Shown: positions 33,752-43,174 of the stretch, in pieces
Layout of the letters: each line of letters begins with the position of its first letter
How positions within the stretch are numbered: position 1 is the stretch's first letter
Assembly (NCBI GenBank): GCA_964468205.1
Contig: CAYXVG010000022.1
Coordinates: 1 to 64,000, forward strand
DNA: 64,000 nucleotides
Direction: 5' to 3'
Source of the DNA: CAWELS01 sp964468205
Lineage (GTDB): Bacteria > Acidobacteriota > Terriglobia > Bryobacterales > Bryobacteraceae
Notes under the pieces: generated by a model
Told to the model about the DNA's origin: nothing
Databases searched by the model: none
Seen by the model: the letters and a program-made list of their open reading frames with translations, nothing else
Translations under genes and position numbers: made by a program

Positions 33752-34672
33752 ATGCAGACGCCCGGTAGGCCGAATAAGTGGATCGTTCACGCCTTGGCGC
33801 TCGCTGCGGTTTTGTGCGCGGGCCTGGTGGCGATGGACGAGCCGAAGAACGATTTCCGGTTCGCCATCGTCGGTGATCGCACGGGCGGCGCGCAGCCGCA
33901 GATCTACGGCCGCGTGTGGCGCGAGATCGATCTCTTCCATCCCGAGTTCGTTATCAATGTGGGCGACACCATTCAGGGCCGCAATCACAAGGACGGTCTC
34001 ACGCCGGAAGAGCAGTGGATTGCGCTGCGGCCCCTCTGGGCGCGATACGCGCACTACTCGCTCTACTTCACTCCTGGCAACCACGACGTCTGGTCGACCG
34101 AGTCGCGCGAGTTGTACCAGCAGGAAACCCGGCAGAAGCTCTTTTACAGCTTTGACTATCAGGACGCTCACTTCACCGTGCTCGACTCCACCGAGGAGGA
34201 AACCAAGCGGCTGAGCCAGGCGCAGCTCGACTTTCTGACCGCGGACCTCGAGGCCAACCAGGACAAGAAACCCAAGTTCGTCTTCTTCCATCACCCGTAC
34301 TGGATTGGCGAGTTCGCCGCCAACCGCGACTTTCGCCTCCATGAGATCGCCCGGAGGTACGGCGTCGACTGCGTGATCTCCGGCCACGGCCACCGCTTTG
34401 TCCGGCGCGTTGAGGATGGTATCGCGTACATGGAGGTCGGAAGCTCGGGCGGCCAGATGACGGGGAACCTCGAACGCGGGCTGGGCTTCCAGGACGGGAT
34501 CTTCTACCACTGGATCTGGGGGCACGTGAAGGGACGGAAGGTTTCGCTCACCGTGAAGGAGATTGGCGGCCAGTTCGGCGAGGGCCGCATGTTCGACGCC
34601 GCCAAGTGGGACGAAAACGGCCCGTCGTTCGATATTGCGGATCCAGCCCTCACCGATCGGCCGGAGACCTAA
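33752..34672 (+). CDS. Calcineurin-like metallophosphoesterase, membrane-anchored or exported
   Basis: A 306-residue phosphoesterase with an N-terminal hydrophobic segment (HALALAAVLCAGLVAM, about 11-26) that is a signal or anchor. The two-metal motifs are visible: AIVGDRTGG (the first motif, with Arg instead of the usual His), FVINVGDTIQG, TPGNHDVW, FFHHPYWIG and GHGHRFVR. These cover the D, GD, GNHD, H and GHxH ligands. The substrate could be a phosphodiester or phosphomonoester. It starts 205 bases after the broken glutaminase gene and is followed by a 128-base gap before the PSCyt1 gene. Confidence 0.85.
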   Translation: MQTPGRPNKWIVHALALAAVLCAGLVAMDEPKNDFRFAIVGDRTGGAQPQIYGRVWREIDLFHPEFVINVGDTIQGRNHKDGLTPEEQWIALRPLWARYAHYSLYFTPGNHDVWSTESRELYQQETRQKLFYSFDYQDAHFTVLDSTEEETKRLSQAQLDFLTADLEANQDKKPKFVFFHHPYWIGEFAANRDFRLHEIARRYGVDCVISGHGHRFVRRVEDGIAYMEVGSSGGQMTGNLERGLGFQDGIFYHWIWGHVKGRKVSLTVKEIGGQFGEGRMFDAAKWDENGPSFDIADPALTDRPET

Positions 34673-34800
34673 ATCGCAAAGAGTGGGCAGGCGGTTTCGA
34701 GAGATTCCATACTTGCCAAATAGTGGTATCCCGGCGCAAGTCGCATTGTGATCGCCTGGCGGGTTTGCCAGAATAGAAGGCAAGACTCTGGGCGGTCACC

Positions 34801-37767
34801 ATGACATCCACGTGGATCTGGGTATTCCTTCTCTTTGCGGCGCCGGTTGCCGCCTCTGCGGAAGAGCAACTCCGCTTCAATCGCGACGTCCGGCCGATCC
34901 TCTCCGAGAAGTGCTTCCAATGCCATGGCCCCGATAAGAACACGCGCTTCGCCAATATGAGGCTGGATCTCCGCGAGGTCGCCGTCGAGCGCGGCGTCAT
35001 CGTTCCCGGTGATCCCGGCGCCAGCAAGATGGTGATGCGCATTCACGCCGAGAAGACGGCTGTCCGGATGCCGCCCGTCTGGTCCAACAAGACACTGAGT
35101 GACGAAGAGCGCCAGACGCTGGTGCGTTGGATTGAACAAGGCGCCTCGTATGAAACTCACTGGGCTTATCTCAAGCCGGTGCGGCCTGACGCGCCGGCCG
35201 GTCCCGCCGGAATCGACTTCCTAGTCGATAAGCGCCTGGAGGCCGCCGGACTCGAACCGGCGGGGGAAGCGGACCGCCGGACCCTGATCCGGCGACTCAA
35301 CTTCGACCTTACCGGCCTGCCGCCCAATCCAAAGCGCGTGGATGCGTTTGTCGAGAGTCAGGATCCACACGCCTACGAGGCCTTGGTTGACGAACTTCTT
35401 GGCTCTCCGCATTTCGGCGAGCGCATGGCGGTTTGGTGGCTGGACCTGGTACGCTACGCCGACACGGTCGGCTTCCATAGCGACGTCCCCGTCAGTGCCT
35501 CTCCCTACCGGGACTACGTAATTGCGGCCTTCCATGAGAACAAGCCGTTCGACGTGTTCACCCGCGAGCAGATTGCCGGCGACCTGCTTCCGAACGCCAC
35601 CCTGGAACAGCAGGTAGCGAGCGCCTATAACCGGCTCGCCCGCATGACGAATGAAGGAGGCGCGCAGGCCAAGGAGTATCTCCTGAAGTACGCCGCCGAC
35701 CGAGTGCGCACCACGTCCACCACCTGGCTTGGTTCCACCCTTGGTTGCGCCGAATGCCACGATCACAAGTTCGATCCGTTCCTGACGAAGGACTTCTATC
35801 AGATGTCCGCATTCTTCGCCGATCTCGATGAGAAGGGCGTCTACGCAGGAAACGCCCGCTTCGGGCCGGCCGTGCGGGTACCGCGCCAGGAGGATCGCGG
35901 TGAACTCGCTCAAATCGAGGAGAGCCTCGCCCAAATGACACATTCCGCCGGCGTCCCGGATGCGGATGAGTTCGTCCGCTACTGGCAACAGGTATCCGAA
36001 GCCTGGAACCCGGCGGAAGTCCGGCGGGCCGAGTCAGCGGAGGATCTCGAGTTCCGCTTCCTGCCGGACGGCTCGCTGGAAGCGTTCGGCGAGGAGCCCC
36101 GAGAGGACCTTCACCAGATCGAAATCGACGTAGGAGACGATCCCGTAACCGCGGTCATGGTGGAGGTCTTACCCAAGGAGGGCGGCCCGCTGCAGACCGA
36201 GAAATGGGAGCAGGACGGCTTTCACTTGAGCAAGGCTTCGGCCTGGTGGGTGAAGGAGCGGTCCGCCCCATCGCTACTCCCGGTGCGGCTGACCCTGGCC
36301 GGCTTTGAAACCCCGCCGTCGAATCTCGCCCGCCACACCCGGGACGACAATGATCACTCTGGCTGGGGAGCGGGCGGCAAGGACCAACCGGAGTCCGGCC
36401 GGATCGCGTTGCTGTTTGACCGGCCGGTACGAAACGGCTCTCTGTGGCTGCAGCTCAAGTACAAGGGCCGTGTCGCGAGAAGGATCGGCGGGCGGTACCG
36501 CGTCTTCGTGACGGGATCCGCCGAGCCCGAACTGCCGCCAGAGGGTGAATTCGCGGCCACGCTCCAAAAGCCGGAGAGTGCGGCACTGGCTCGGTACGTT
36601 AAACGTCTCACCGGCGGGAACGCGAACTGGCGCGAGATCCGCCGCCTGGAACGCCGGCACAAGGAATTAATGGACCGCGGCACCGACTGCGTAGTCTCGA
36701 AGTCGACCGATCGGCGCGAGGTCAGGGTGCTGCCGCGAGGCAACTGGATGGACGACTCCGGGGAGTTGGTGCAGCCGCAGAGTGTGGGCTTCCTGGGCGA
36801 AATCCCGTTGAACGGGCGCACCGCCACGCGCGTCGATCTTGCCAGGTGGCTCGTCTCCCGCGACAACCCGCTCACCGCCCGGGTGTTGGTCAACCGCCTC
36901 TGGAAGATGTACTTCGGAACCGGTATTACGAAGACCCTCGACGATCTCGGCTCGCAGGGCGAGCCGCCGGTCAATCACGAACTGCTCGACTGGCTGGCGG
37001 TGGAGTTCATGGACAGCGGCTGGGACATAAAACACGTAGTGCGGACGCTCCTGCTGACAGAGACGTACCGGCGGTCGAGCGAGGCAAGCGAGCAGCTCAA
37101 GGCGGCCGATCCCTACAACCGTCTCCACGGGCGGCAGTCCGCGCAGCGGCTTGACGCCGAGTTCATTCGCGATAACGCGCTGGCTGTAAGCGGCCTGCTG
37201 AACGCGAAGATCGGCGGCCCAAGCGCGAAGCCGTATCAGCCGGCTGGCTACTACAAAGAGCTCAACTTCCCGAAGCGCACCTACCAGCCCGATCTCGACG
37301 ACGGCCAGTACCGCCGGGGCTTGTACACGCACTGGCAGCGGACGTTCCTGCATCCGGCGCTGCTCGCCTTTGACGCTCCGTCCCGGGAAGAGTGCACGGC
37401 GGAGCGCGCGGTATCGAACACTCCATTGCAATCACTGACCCTGCTCAATGATCCGAGCTTCGTGGAGGCCGCCCGCGCCTTCGCCGCGCGGATTCTCGCG
37501 GCCGGCGGCATGAGCTTCGATTCCCGCGCCGGCTTCGCCTTCCGCGAAGCCTTCTCGCGCGCCCCCGTGGCGGAGGAGATCGCGGTTCTCGAAGAGTTCC
37601 ACGGGCAGCAGGTCGAAGAGTTCCGGCGTTCGCCCGGGAATGCCGAGCGGCTGCTGGAGGTGGGGTTGCAGCCGGTCCCCGGCGGGTGGGACACAGCGGA
37701 GCTTGCCGCGTGGACGAGCGTCGCCCGCGCCCTGTTCAACAAACACGAATTCCTCATGAGGTACTGA
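34801..37767 (+). CDS. PSCyt1-DUF1549-DUF1553 cytochrome c-domain protein
   Basis: A 988-residue exported protein typical of Planctomycetota and Acidobacteriota. Residues 1-20 form a signal peptide. A cytochrome c-like domain holds the heme motif CFQCHGPD (Cys38, Cys41, His42). DUF1549 follows at about 135-340, with a second CxxCH in CAECHDHKFDPF. A carbohydrate-binding-like insert lies around 430-600. DUF1553 is at about 690-960 (ARWLVSRDNPLTARVLVNR and FDAPSREECTAERAVSNTP). Function is not established; it is suspected to act in periplasmic oxidation of sugars. It is 3 bases from the DUF1501 gene, its standard partner. Confidence 0.92.
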   Translation: MTSTWIWVFLLFAAPVAASAEEQLRFNRDVRPILSEKCFQCHGPDKNTRFANMRLDLREVAVERGVIVPGDPGASKMVMRIHAEKTAVRMPPVWSNKTLSDEERQTLVRWIEQGASYETHWAYLKPVRPDAPAGPAGIDFLVDKRLEAAGLEPAGEADRRTLIRRLNFDLTGLPPNPKRVDAFVESQDPHAYEALVDELLGSPHFGERMAVWWLDLVRYADTVGFHSDVPVSASPYRDYVIAAFHENKPFDVFTREQIAGDLLPNATLEQQVASAYNRLARMTNEGGAQAKEYLLKYAADRVRTTSTTWLGSTLGCAECHDHKFDPFLTKDFYQMSAFFADLDEKGVYAGNARFGPAVRVPRQEDRGELAQIEESLAQMTHSAGVPDADEFVRYWQQVSEAWNPAEVRRAESAEDLEFRFLPDGSLEAFGEEPREDLHQIEIDVGDDPVTAVMVEVLPKEGGPLQTEKWEQDGFHLSKASAWWVKERSAPSLLPVRLTLAGFETPPSNLARHTRDDNDHSGWGAGGKDQPESGRIALLFDRPVRNGSLWLQLKYKGRVARRIGGRYRVFVTGSAEPELPPEGEFAATLQKPESAALARYVKRLTGGNANWREIRRLERRHKELMDRGTDCVVSKSTDRREVRVLPRGNWMDDSGELVQPQSVGFLGEIPLNGRTATRVDLARWLVSRDNPLTARVLVNRLWKMYFGTGITKTLDDLGSQGEPPVNHELLDWLAVEFMDSGWDIKHVVRTLLLTETYRRSSEASEQLKAADPYNRLHGRQSAQRLDAEFIRDNALAVSGLLNAKIGGPSAKPYQPAGYYKELNFPKRTYQPDLDDGQYRRGLYTHWQRTFLHPALLAFDAPSREECTAERAVSNTPLQSLTLLNDPSFVEAARAFAARILAAGGMSFDSRAGFAFREAFSRAPVAEEIAVLEEFHGQQVEEFRRSPGNAERLLEVGLQPVPGGWDTAELAAWTSVARALFNKHEFLMRY

Positions 37768-37770
37768 ACC

Positions 37771-39177
37771 ATGAAGAGCGGGAACACGCTTCAATTCGTC
37801 ACCCGGCGCGAGTTTCTGGGCCGTGCCTCGATGGGCCTGGGAGGCGTCGCCTTGGCTTCGCTGCTAAACCCGCGCGCCGCGGGAATGGCAGCCGGCGCCA
37901 CGGGCTTTCCCAACTACGAGCCAAAGGTCAAGCGAGTCATCTGGCTCTGCATGGCCGGCGGACCTTCCCACATCGAACTGTTCGACAACAAACCCGTGCT
38001 CGCCAAACGCGACGGTGAACCCATGCCCGAGTCGGTGACAAAGGGCCAGCAGATCGCACAGCTCCAGGGCAAGGAGCTGCGCGTGATGGGGCCGCAGTAC
38101 GAATTCCGCCGCTGGGGCAAATCCGGACAGGAGATCTCCGAACTTCTCCCGCACATCGGCGGCATCGCCGACGACATCTGCATCATCCGCTCGATGCAGA
38201 CCGACCAGATCAACCACGACACCGCGCACACCTTCATGAACACCGGTTTCGGCATTGCCGGGCGCCCGAGCATGGGCTCGTGGATCACCTACGGGCTAGG
38301 AAGCGATTCCGAGGAACTACCGGGCTTCATTGTGCTGACCTCAGAAGGCGGCGGGCAGTCGCAACCCATCGCCGCGCGCCAGTGGCACAGCGGCTTTCTC
38401 CCCAGCCGTTTTCAAGGAGTGAAGTTCCATTCCGCCGGTGACCCGGTATCCTACATCCGCAACCCGCCGGGCATCGGCCGTGAGTCGCAGGGCAAACTGA
38501 TCGACACCGTCGGCGAGCTCAACCGCATCCAACAGCAGATGATAGACGACCCGGAGATCGCCACCCGTATCGCCCAGTATGAGCTGGCCTTCCGGATGCA
38601 GATGAGCGTTCCAAACCTTGTCGACTTCAGCGACGAACCGGAGGAGGTGCTCGAGATGTACGGGACCCGCGGCGGTGACGGAACCTATGCGGCCAACTGT
38701 CTGCTGGCGCGGCGTCTCGCGGAGCGCGGCGTCCGCTTCATTCACCTCTACCACCGCGGCTGGGATCACCACGGATCGCTCAAGAAGGACATTAAGACGG
38801 TCAGCAAGCTGACCGATCAGGCCTCGGCCGCCCTGATTATCGACCTGAAGCGGCGCGGCCTGCTCGACGACACGCTCGTGGTCTGGTGCGGCGAGTTCGG
38901 GCGCACGCCGATGGCCCAGGGCTCCGGGCGTGACCACCACATCAAGGGCTTTTCGATGTGGATGGCCGGAGGAAACGTCAAGCCGGGCATCACTTACGGC
39001 TCAACCGACGACCTCGGCTACAACGCCGAGGATAATCCGGTGCATGTGCATGACCTGCACGCCACCCTGCTCCACCTGCTCGGCATCGACCACAAGAAGC
39101 TCACCTACCGCTTTCAGGGCCGGGACTTCCGTCTCACCGATGTCCACGGCCACGTAGTGAAAGACGTTCTGGCGTAA
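37771..39177 (+). CDS. DUF1501-family (sulfatase-like fold) exported protein
   Basis: A 468-residue exported protein. A twin-arginine signal is present: TRREFLGRASMGLGGVALASLL. The mature part carries KRVIWLCMAGGPSHIELFDNKP, the hallmark opening of DUF1501, then GIADDICIIRSMQTDQINHD, RGWDHHGSLKKDI, and VVWCGEFGRTPMAQGSGRDHH near the C-terminus. The fold is related to the alkaline phosphatase/sulfatase superfamily, but the reaction is unknown. It begins 3 bases after the stop of the PSCyt1-DUF1549-DUF1553 gene, the near-universal pairing of these families, so they form one operon and probably one periplasmic system. Confidence 0.92.
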   Translation: MKSGNTLQFVTRREFLGRASMGLGGVALASLLNPRAAGMAAGATGFPNYEPKVKRVIWLCMAGGPSHIELFDNKPVLAKRDGEPMPESVTKGQQIAQLQGKELRVMGPQYEFRRWGKSGQEISELLPHIGGIADDICIIRSMQTDQINHDTAHTFMNTGFGIAGRPSMGSWITYGLGSDSEELPGFIVLTSEGGGQSQPIAARQWHSGFLPSRFQGVKFHSAGDPVSYIRNPPGIGRESQGKLIDTVGELNRIQQQMIDDPEIATRIAQYELAFRMQMSVPNLVDFSDEPEEVLEMYGTRGGDGTYAANCLLARRLAERGVRFIHLYHRGWDHHGSLKKDIKTVSKLTDQASAALIIDLKRRGLLDDTLVVWCGEFGRTPMAQGSGRDHHIKGFSMWMAGGNVKPGITYGSTDDLGYNAEDNPVHVHDLHATLLHLLGIDHKKLTYRFQGRDFRLTDVHGHVVKDVLA

Positions 39178-39212
39178 CATCGCAGGCAGAAGTTGCGCCG
39201 GAGGTTCGCGCC

Positions 39213-40487
39213 TCACTCGCTCCCGATGCACACGAGGTGATTGTCCGTCCTCAGCAGAATCCGCCCGTCCACCAGCGCCGGTGAAGCCAACGTCCGCTCG
39301 CCGAGATCGTTCTTCGCCAGCAGCTCATACTCGCGGCCCGCTTTGATCACGAACGTCTCGCCCTCTTCGTTCACCATGTACACGCGGCCTTCCGCCACCA
39401 CCGGCGAAGCGGAGAAATAGCCGCCGAGCCGCTGCCGCCACAGCATCTTGCCGGTAGCGGCGTCCACTGCCGAGGCCACCCCGGTTTCGGTGGCCAGGTA
39501 GACGATACCGTCGTAATGAAGTAGCGAGGAGACATACGGCGCCCCGGTTGGCGTGCGCCAGATCACATCTCCGCTCGAACCGCCGTCGAGTTTCACCGCC
39601 ATATACGGACCCGAGCGGTATCCGCGCGACGTATAGAGTACCCCGTCGTGGAACACCGGCGAAGACACCGGCACCCGGTTCGGCTCTCCGACGTGCCAGA
39701 GGAGCTTGCCGGTGTCCGGGTCATAGACGTCAATCCGCTCGCTCGAGTTGATCACCAGTTGCGGCTCCTCCAGCGGAAGGATAAACGGCGTCGTGTACGA
39801 TCGTGCCGGACTCCGGTCCACCTTCCAGATCTCCTCGCCGGTGGTCTTGTCAAGCGCCAGCAGGTAGGCCGTCTCCTGGTGGTCACAGAGCAGGAACAGC
39901 TTTCGTCCGTGGATCGCCGGCGAGCTTCCATGCCCCCAGCGAATATCGAACGGAGCGTACTCTCGGCCAATATTTCGGCTCCACACCGGCTTGCCATCGA
40001 GGTCGAGCGCGACAAGTTGCCCGGTACCCATCCACGCGTAGATTGTCTTGCCGTCGGTCACGCAACTCGGACTCGCCAGGTTGTGCTTTTCGTGGGTTGA
40101 CGGAAGCGTCCCCTCCGCGGCGAAACGGTGCTCCCACCGCGGCGAGCCGTCTTGCAGGTTGTAGGAGCGAACCACGAATTGCGTTCCGCCCCCGGCTGCC
40201 GGAGCCTCCCTCGCGCGCGGGCCTTCCGACTGCCGTACGCTACCAGTTGGATTCTTGCCGATTTGCATCGTGACGATCACCTGATCGCCCACGATGATGG
40301 GCGTCGATGTTCCGACTCCCTCCAGCGGCGCTTTCCACCGCACGTTCTTCCCGGCGGCCCATTCCACCGGAACTCCGCGCGCTTCGGAGACGCCGTTCGC
40401 GTTTGGCCCCCGCCAGTGCGGCCAGTCCGCCGCCGCTGTCTGGACAAGAAGAAACACAGCCCCAAGAGAGAATATACCCAGTCGCAT
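39213..40487 (-). CDS. PQQ-like beta-propeller protein, exported
   Basis: A 424-residue exported protein. The signal peptide is MRLGIFSLGAVFLLVQTAAA. The opening WPHWRGPNANGVSEARGVPVEW and repeats such as YNLQDGSPRWEHRF, LDLDGKPVWSRNI, LDKTTGEEIWKV, YDPDTGKLLWHV and VDAATGKMLWRQRL show an eight-bladed PQQ-type propeller. No catalytic PQQ residues (as in methanol dehydrogenase) are visible, so it is more likely a structural or binding protein. Its start is 3 bases after the stop of the CBS-domain frame, suggesting co-transcription with the CBS and USP genes. It ends convergent with the DUF1501 gene. Confidence 0.88.
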   Translation of the reverse strand: MRLGIFSLGAVFLLVQTAAADWPHWRGPNANGVSEARGVPVEWAAGKNVRWKAPLEGVGTSTPIIVGDQVIVTMQIGKNPTGSVRQSEGPRAREAPAAGGGTQFVVRSYNLQDGSPRWEHRFAAEGTLPSTHEKHNLASPSCVTDGKTIYAWMGTGQLVALDLDGKPVWSRNIGREYAPFDIRWGHGSSPAIHGRKLFLLCDHQETAYLLALDKTTGEEIWKVDRSPARSYTTPFILPLEEPQLVINSSERIDVYDPDTGKLLWHVGEPNRVPVSSPVFHDGVLYTSRGYRSGPYMAVKLDGGSSGDVIWRTPTGAPYVSSLLHYDGIVYLATETGVASAVDAATGKMLWRQRLGGYFSASPVVAEGRVYMVNEEGETFVIKAGREYELLAKNDLGERTLASPALVDGRILLRTDNHLVCIGSE

Positions 40488-40490
40488 ATT

Positions 40491-40793
40491 TCAAAGATAT
40501 CCGAAATCCCGCTGCAATGGCAGGTCGCCCGGACAGGAGATGACCGGCGCATGGGCGAGGTCTCCGAGCTTGTCCCCCGCACGCGCGAGGATCAGCCGCC
40601 TCATCGGTACAACTCCTCGTAAGCGTCCCTCGGCGTCGGCGACATATAGATAGAAGATCCTTTCCCCAACCGCGCGTGAGCGGAGTTCCTGCAATGCTTC
40701 ACCCGCCGCCATGTCCTCGGGAAGGACGGTACCGGTCGGCCGCGCGAAATCCCGAACTGGCCGGTCAAAGTGCTCTTCGCGATCGGGCTTCAT
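40491..40793 (-). pseudogene. Truncated CBS-domain protein, probably degenerate
   Basis: A 100-residue frame containing one CBS domain: VRDFARPTGTVLPEDMAAGEALQELRS and FYLYVADAEGRLRGVVPMRRL are the usual start and middle of the domain. CBS domains normally come in pairs that bind adenine nucleotides; here the second begins (APVISCPGDLP) and the frame stops soon after. Its own ATG has no good ribosome binding site, but a perfect one lies upstream, before a 10-codon frame that ends on this ATG. The pattern fits a gene damaged at both ends, perhaps a relative of MgtE-type or USP-linked CBS proteins. It could still make a short protein. Confidence 0.6.
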
Positions 40794-40822
40794 TCTCGGT
40801 TGATCCCGTACCGGTCAAGCAT
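40790..40822 (-). CDS. 10-codon leader ORF with perfect ribosome binding site
   Basis: ATG at 40822 is preceded by AGAGGAGGTG, a near-perfect ribosome binding site, with 5-6 bases of spacing. The frame reads MLDRYGINRE and stops at a TGA that overlaps the ATG of the CBS-domain frame (ATGA). It is either a leader peptide that couples translation to the CBS gene, or the true beginning of the CBS protein separated by a one-base frameshift. The absence of a ribosome binding site for the CBS ATG supports one of these. Confidence 0.5.
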   Translation of the reverse strand: MLDRYGINRE

Positions 40823-40845
40823 TAGCCACCTCCTCTAGACACCGT

Positions 40846-41688
40846 TCAGTGCGAGAGAAACAGCGGTAGCTCGCTGTGCCGGGTTGCGTGGGAGAAAGTC
40901 TCGCCAAGCGAGTTGTTCTTCACAATGTTGCGGTAACCGTCCCCGATGACGATCAGGTCCACGTTACTCTCTCCGGCGTAGGACAACAGGCGGCGGCTCG
41001 CTGAACCTTCAAGGCTCGTCGTCCCGGGATTGAGTCCATGGGCCCGGCAATAGGCGTCAGCATCTTCAAGGAGCGGGCCGGCGCTCGCACTCTCCTGACC
41101 GAAACAGGCCACCTCCAATTCGGCGTCCGGCCACAAACCCATCTGCACGAACTGCTTCATGGTCTTTGCCGATTCGAGCGACCCGCTATAGGCGATCAGG
41201 ACCCGGCGTATCGGCCGGAATTCCCGCGACACGGCGAAAATCGGCCGCACTCCCGATTTGATCAACCGGATGATCGCTCGTTCCGGGTCCGAAACGCCGT
41301 CGTCGTCAAACAACCCGCGCAGACCGAAAACCACCAGGTCGTGATACCGCCACAGCGAAATGATCGCATCCAGCAAGTTGCCTTCCGCTCGGCTGAGGTG
41401 GAACAGTACGCCGCCTTCCGCGCAAGCCTGCTCGAGTTCGCTCAGGACCCTCCGGCTGCGCCGCGACGCAACTTCCCACGGACGGAACTCCAGCAGGCGG
41501 GCCGCATCGCCCGTGGTCATCATGGCCGGCAGAGAAGCTTTCCAATGTTCCTCGCCAAACAGCGGCAAAGCCGTAATCTCCGATCTATGCCGCCTCGCGA
41601 TCTCGACAGCCCACTTCACCACGGCGCCGGAGAAGATGGTTCCATCGGCGACCACTAAAAGCCGCTTGATCACACTTTCCGTCAACAT
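40846..41688 (-). CDS. Universal stress protein, tandem UspA domains
   Basis: A cytoplasmic protein of 280 residues built from two UspA-like folds. The first begins VIKRLLVVADGTIFSGAVVKWAVEIARRH; the second includes IRRVLIAYSGSLESAKTMKQFV. The end VDLIVIGDGYRNIVKNNSLGETFSHATRHSELPLFLSH contains the GDGxx(9)-type phosphate loop found in ATP-binding USPs, slightly altered. I chose the ATG at 41688, where the conserved fold begins; the frame extends 30 codons upstream with no conserved features. It is the first gene of a run with the CBS and PQQ-propeller genes. It likely acts in stress survival, but its partner is not known. Confidence 0.83.
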   Translation of the reverse strand: MLTESVIKRLLVVADGTIFSGAVVKWAVEIARRHRSEITALPLFGEEHWKASLPAMMTTGDAARLLEFRPWEVASRRSRRVLSELEQACAEGGVLFHLSRAEGNLLDAIISLWRYHDLVVFGLRGLFDDDGVSDPERAIIRLIKSGVRPIFAVSREFRPIRRVLIAYSGSLESAKTMKQFVQMGLWPDAELEVACFGQESASAGPLLEDADAYCRAHGLNPGTTSLEGSASRRLLSYAGESNVDLIVIGDGYRNIVKNNSLGETFSHATRHSELPLFLSH

Positions 41689-41813
41689 CGCAAGCCCTTT
41701 CGGCAGGAGTTGCCTCGCCTCATTGTATCGCGACGCCGCATAGCCACTCCCGCCGAACACCCAGTAAACGGAAGACACGCCACCTCGATCCAGGCTCCGG
41801 CCGGATGCGCTCT

Positions 41814-41830
41814 GGCCGCCCGCTGCTACT
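41814..41830. repeat. Second copy of the 17-base repeat
   Basis: GGCCGCCCGCTGCTACT occurs here and identically at 28131-28147. In both places GGCCGG lies about 15 bases upstream and can form an imperfect stem with the repeat. This copy lies 30 bases upstream of a Gfo/Idh gene. It may be a REP-like interspersed element. Confidence 0.5.
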
Positions 41831-41860
41831 TACAGGTAGGATAAGAGGCAGGAGAAACCC

Positions 41861-43141
41861 ATGAACCGACGTAGCTTCATGCAAGCCTCGGCTATCGCGG
41901 CGCCAGGCCTCGCCCTGGGATCCCGTGTGCTGGGGGCCAATGACAAGATTCGCGTCGCCGTACTCGGCGTGCATGGCCGCGGCAAGGATCACATTAAAGG
42001 CTTTGAACCGCAAGACAACGTCGAGGTCGCCACCCTCTGCGATCCCGATCTCCAGGTGGCCGGCGAGCGCGCTGACGCCTTCGAGAAAACATATGGCCGC
42101 CGCCCTGCGATTGAACAGGACATGCGCAAGGTGCTTGACGACAAGAGCATCGACGTGATCAGCGTCGCCACCCCAAACCACTGGCATGCGCTGGCTACCA
42201 TCTGGGGCTGCCAGGCCGGCAAGGATGTCTACGTGGAGAAACCGGGCACCCACTCTATCGATGAAGGCCGTAGCATGATCGCTGCTGCCCGGAAGTACAA
42301 CCGCATCGTCCAGCACGGAGTCCAGTTGCGCAGTTCGGAAGCGATTCGCGAGGCGGTGGATCAACTGCGCAACGGCATCATCGGCGATGTCTACATGGCG
42401 CGTGCGGTCATCTTCAAGTGGCGTCCGAAGCTCGAGAACTCTCCAAACGAGGAGCCGCCCAGCTACCTCGACTATGACCTGTGGGTCGGCCCGGGAAAAT
42501 GGCGCCCCTATTCGAAGAACCACGTCCACTACAACTGGCACTGGACCTGGGATTTCGGCAACGGCGAGATCGGCAACCAGGGCGTCCACGAACTCGACAT
42601 GCTCCAGTGGGGCATGGACGTGAAGCTGCCCACGAAAATCGTCGCCATGGGCGGGAAGTATCTGTGGGGCGACCGCCGCGAGACCCCGGAATTGCTCACC
42701 GCTCTGTGCGACTTCGGCAACGAGAAGAAGTACGCGGAGATCGCCGTTCGGTTCTGGTGCTCGAACCATGAAACCCAGTCTGCCAACGGCAACCTGTTCT
42801 ACGGCTCCGAAGGCCACATGGTCATCAGCGGATACACGAAGTGGGAAGTCTTCTTCGGCCGCCAGAATGAGCCGGGCCCGAGCGGGCAGGCGCCAACGCG
42901 CCACTACGAGAACTTCATCCAGGCCGTGCGTAGCCGCAACGCCTCGGATCAGAACGGACCGATCGATACAGGCCACTACTCCTCCGCGTTCGCCCACATT
43001 GCCAATACCGCGTTCCGGCGCGGGGAGATCCTTGAGTTCGATACCAAGAAGGAGCGCTTCACCGGCAACGACGAAGCCAATAAGATGCTCGTCGATCCGG
43101 TGCGCAAAGGCTTTGCGGTACCGTCTCCGGAAAAGGTCTGA
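41861..43141 (+). CDS. Gfo/Idh/MocA family oxidoreductase, Tat-exported
   Basis: A 426-residue NAD(P)-linked oxidoreductase with the N-terminus MNRRSFMQASAIAAPG, a twin-arginine signal. The Rossmann region is IRVAVLGVHGRGKDHIKGF, followed by DVISVATPNHWHALATIW and the catalytic-lysine motif DVYVEKPGTHS. The conserved WHWTWDFGNGEIGNQGVHELDMLQWGM near residue 230 belongs to the exported clade. This is the third such protein in the window. GGCAGGAGAAACCC gives a good ribosome binding site. It is not obviously in an operon with its neighbours. Substrate remains unknown. Confidence 0.87.
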   Translation: MNRRSFMQASAIAAPGLALGSRVLGANDKIRVAVLGVHGRGKDHIKGFEPQDNVEVATLCDPDLQVAGERADAFEKTYGRRPAIEQDMRKVLDDKSIDVISVATPNHWHALATIWGCQAGKDVYVEKPGTHSIDEGRSMIAAARKYNRIVQHGVQLRSSEAIREAVDQLRNGIIGDVYMARAVIFKWRPKLENSPNEEPPSYLDYDLWVGPGKWRPYSKNHVHYNWHWTWDFGNGEIGNQGVHELDMLQWGMDVKLPTKIVAMGGKYLWGDRRETPELLTALCDFGNEKKYAEIAVRFWCSNHETQSANGNLFYGSEGHMVISGYTKWEVFFGRQNEPGPSGQAPTRHYENFIQAVRSRNASDQNGPIDTGHYSSAFAHIANTAFRRGEILEFDTKKERFTGNDEANKMLVDPVRKGFAVPSPEKV

Positions 43142-43174
43142 CACGGGCGGGCGGGCCCTGCCGCACACACACTT

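Noticed and set aside
33698..34783. Long minus-strand frame of about 360 codons across the metallophosphatase gene
   Set aside because: It is antisense to a convincing metallophosphoesterase and has shadow-like composition; only its last 40 codons, outside the gene, are considered.
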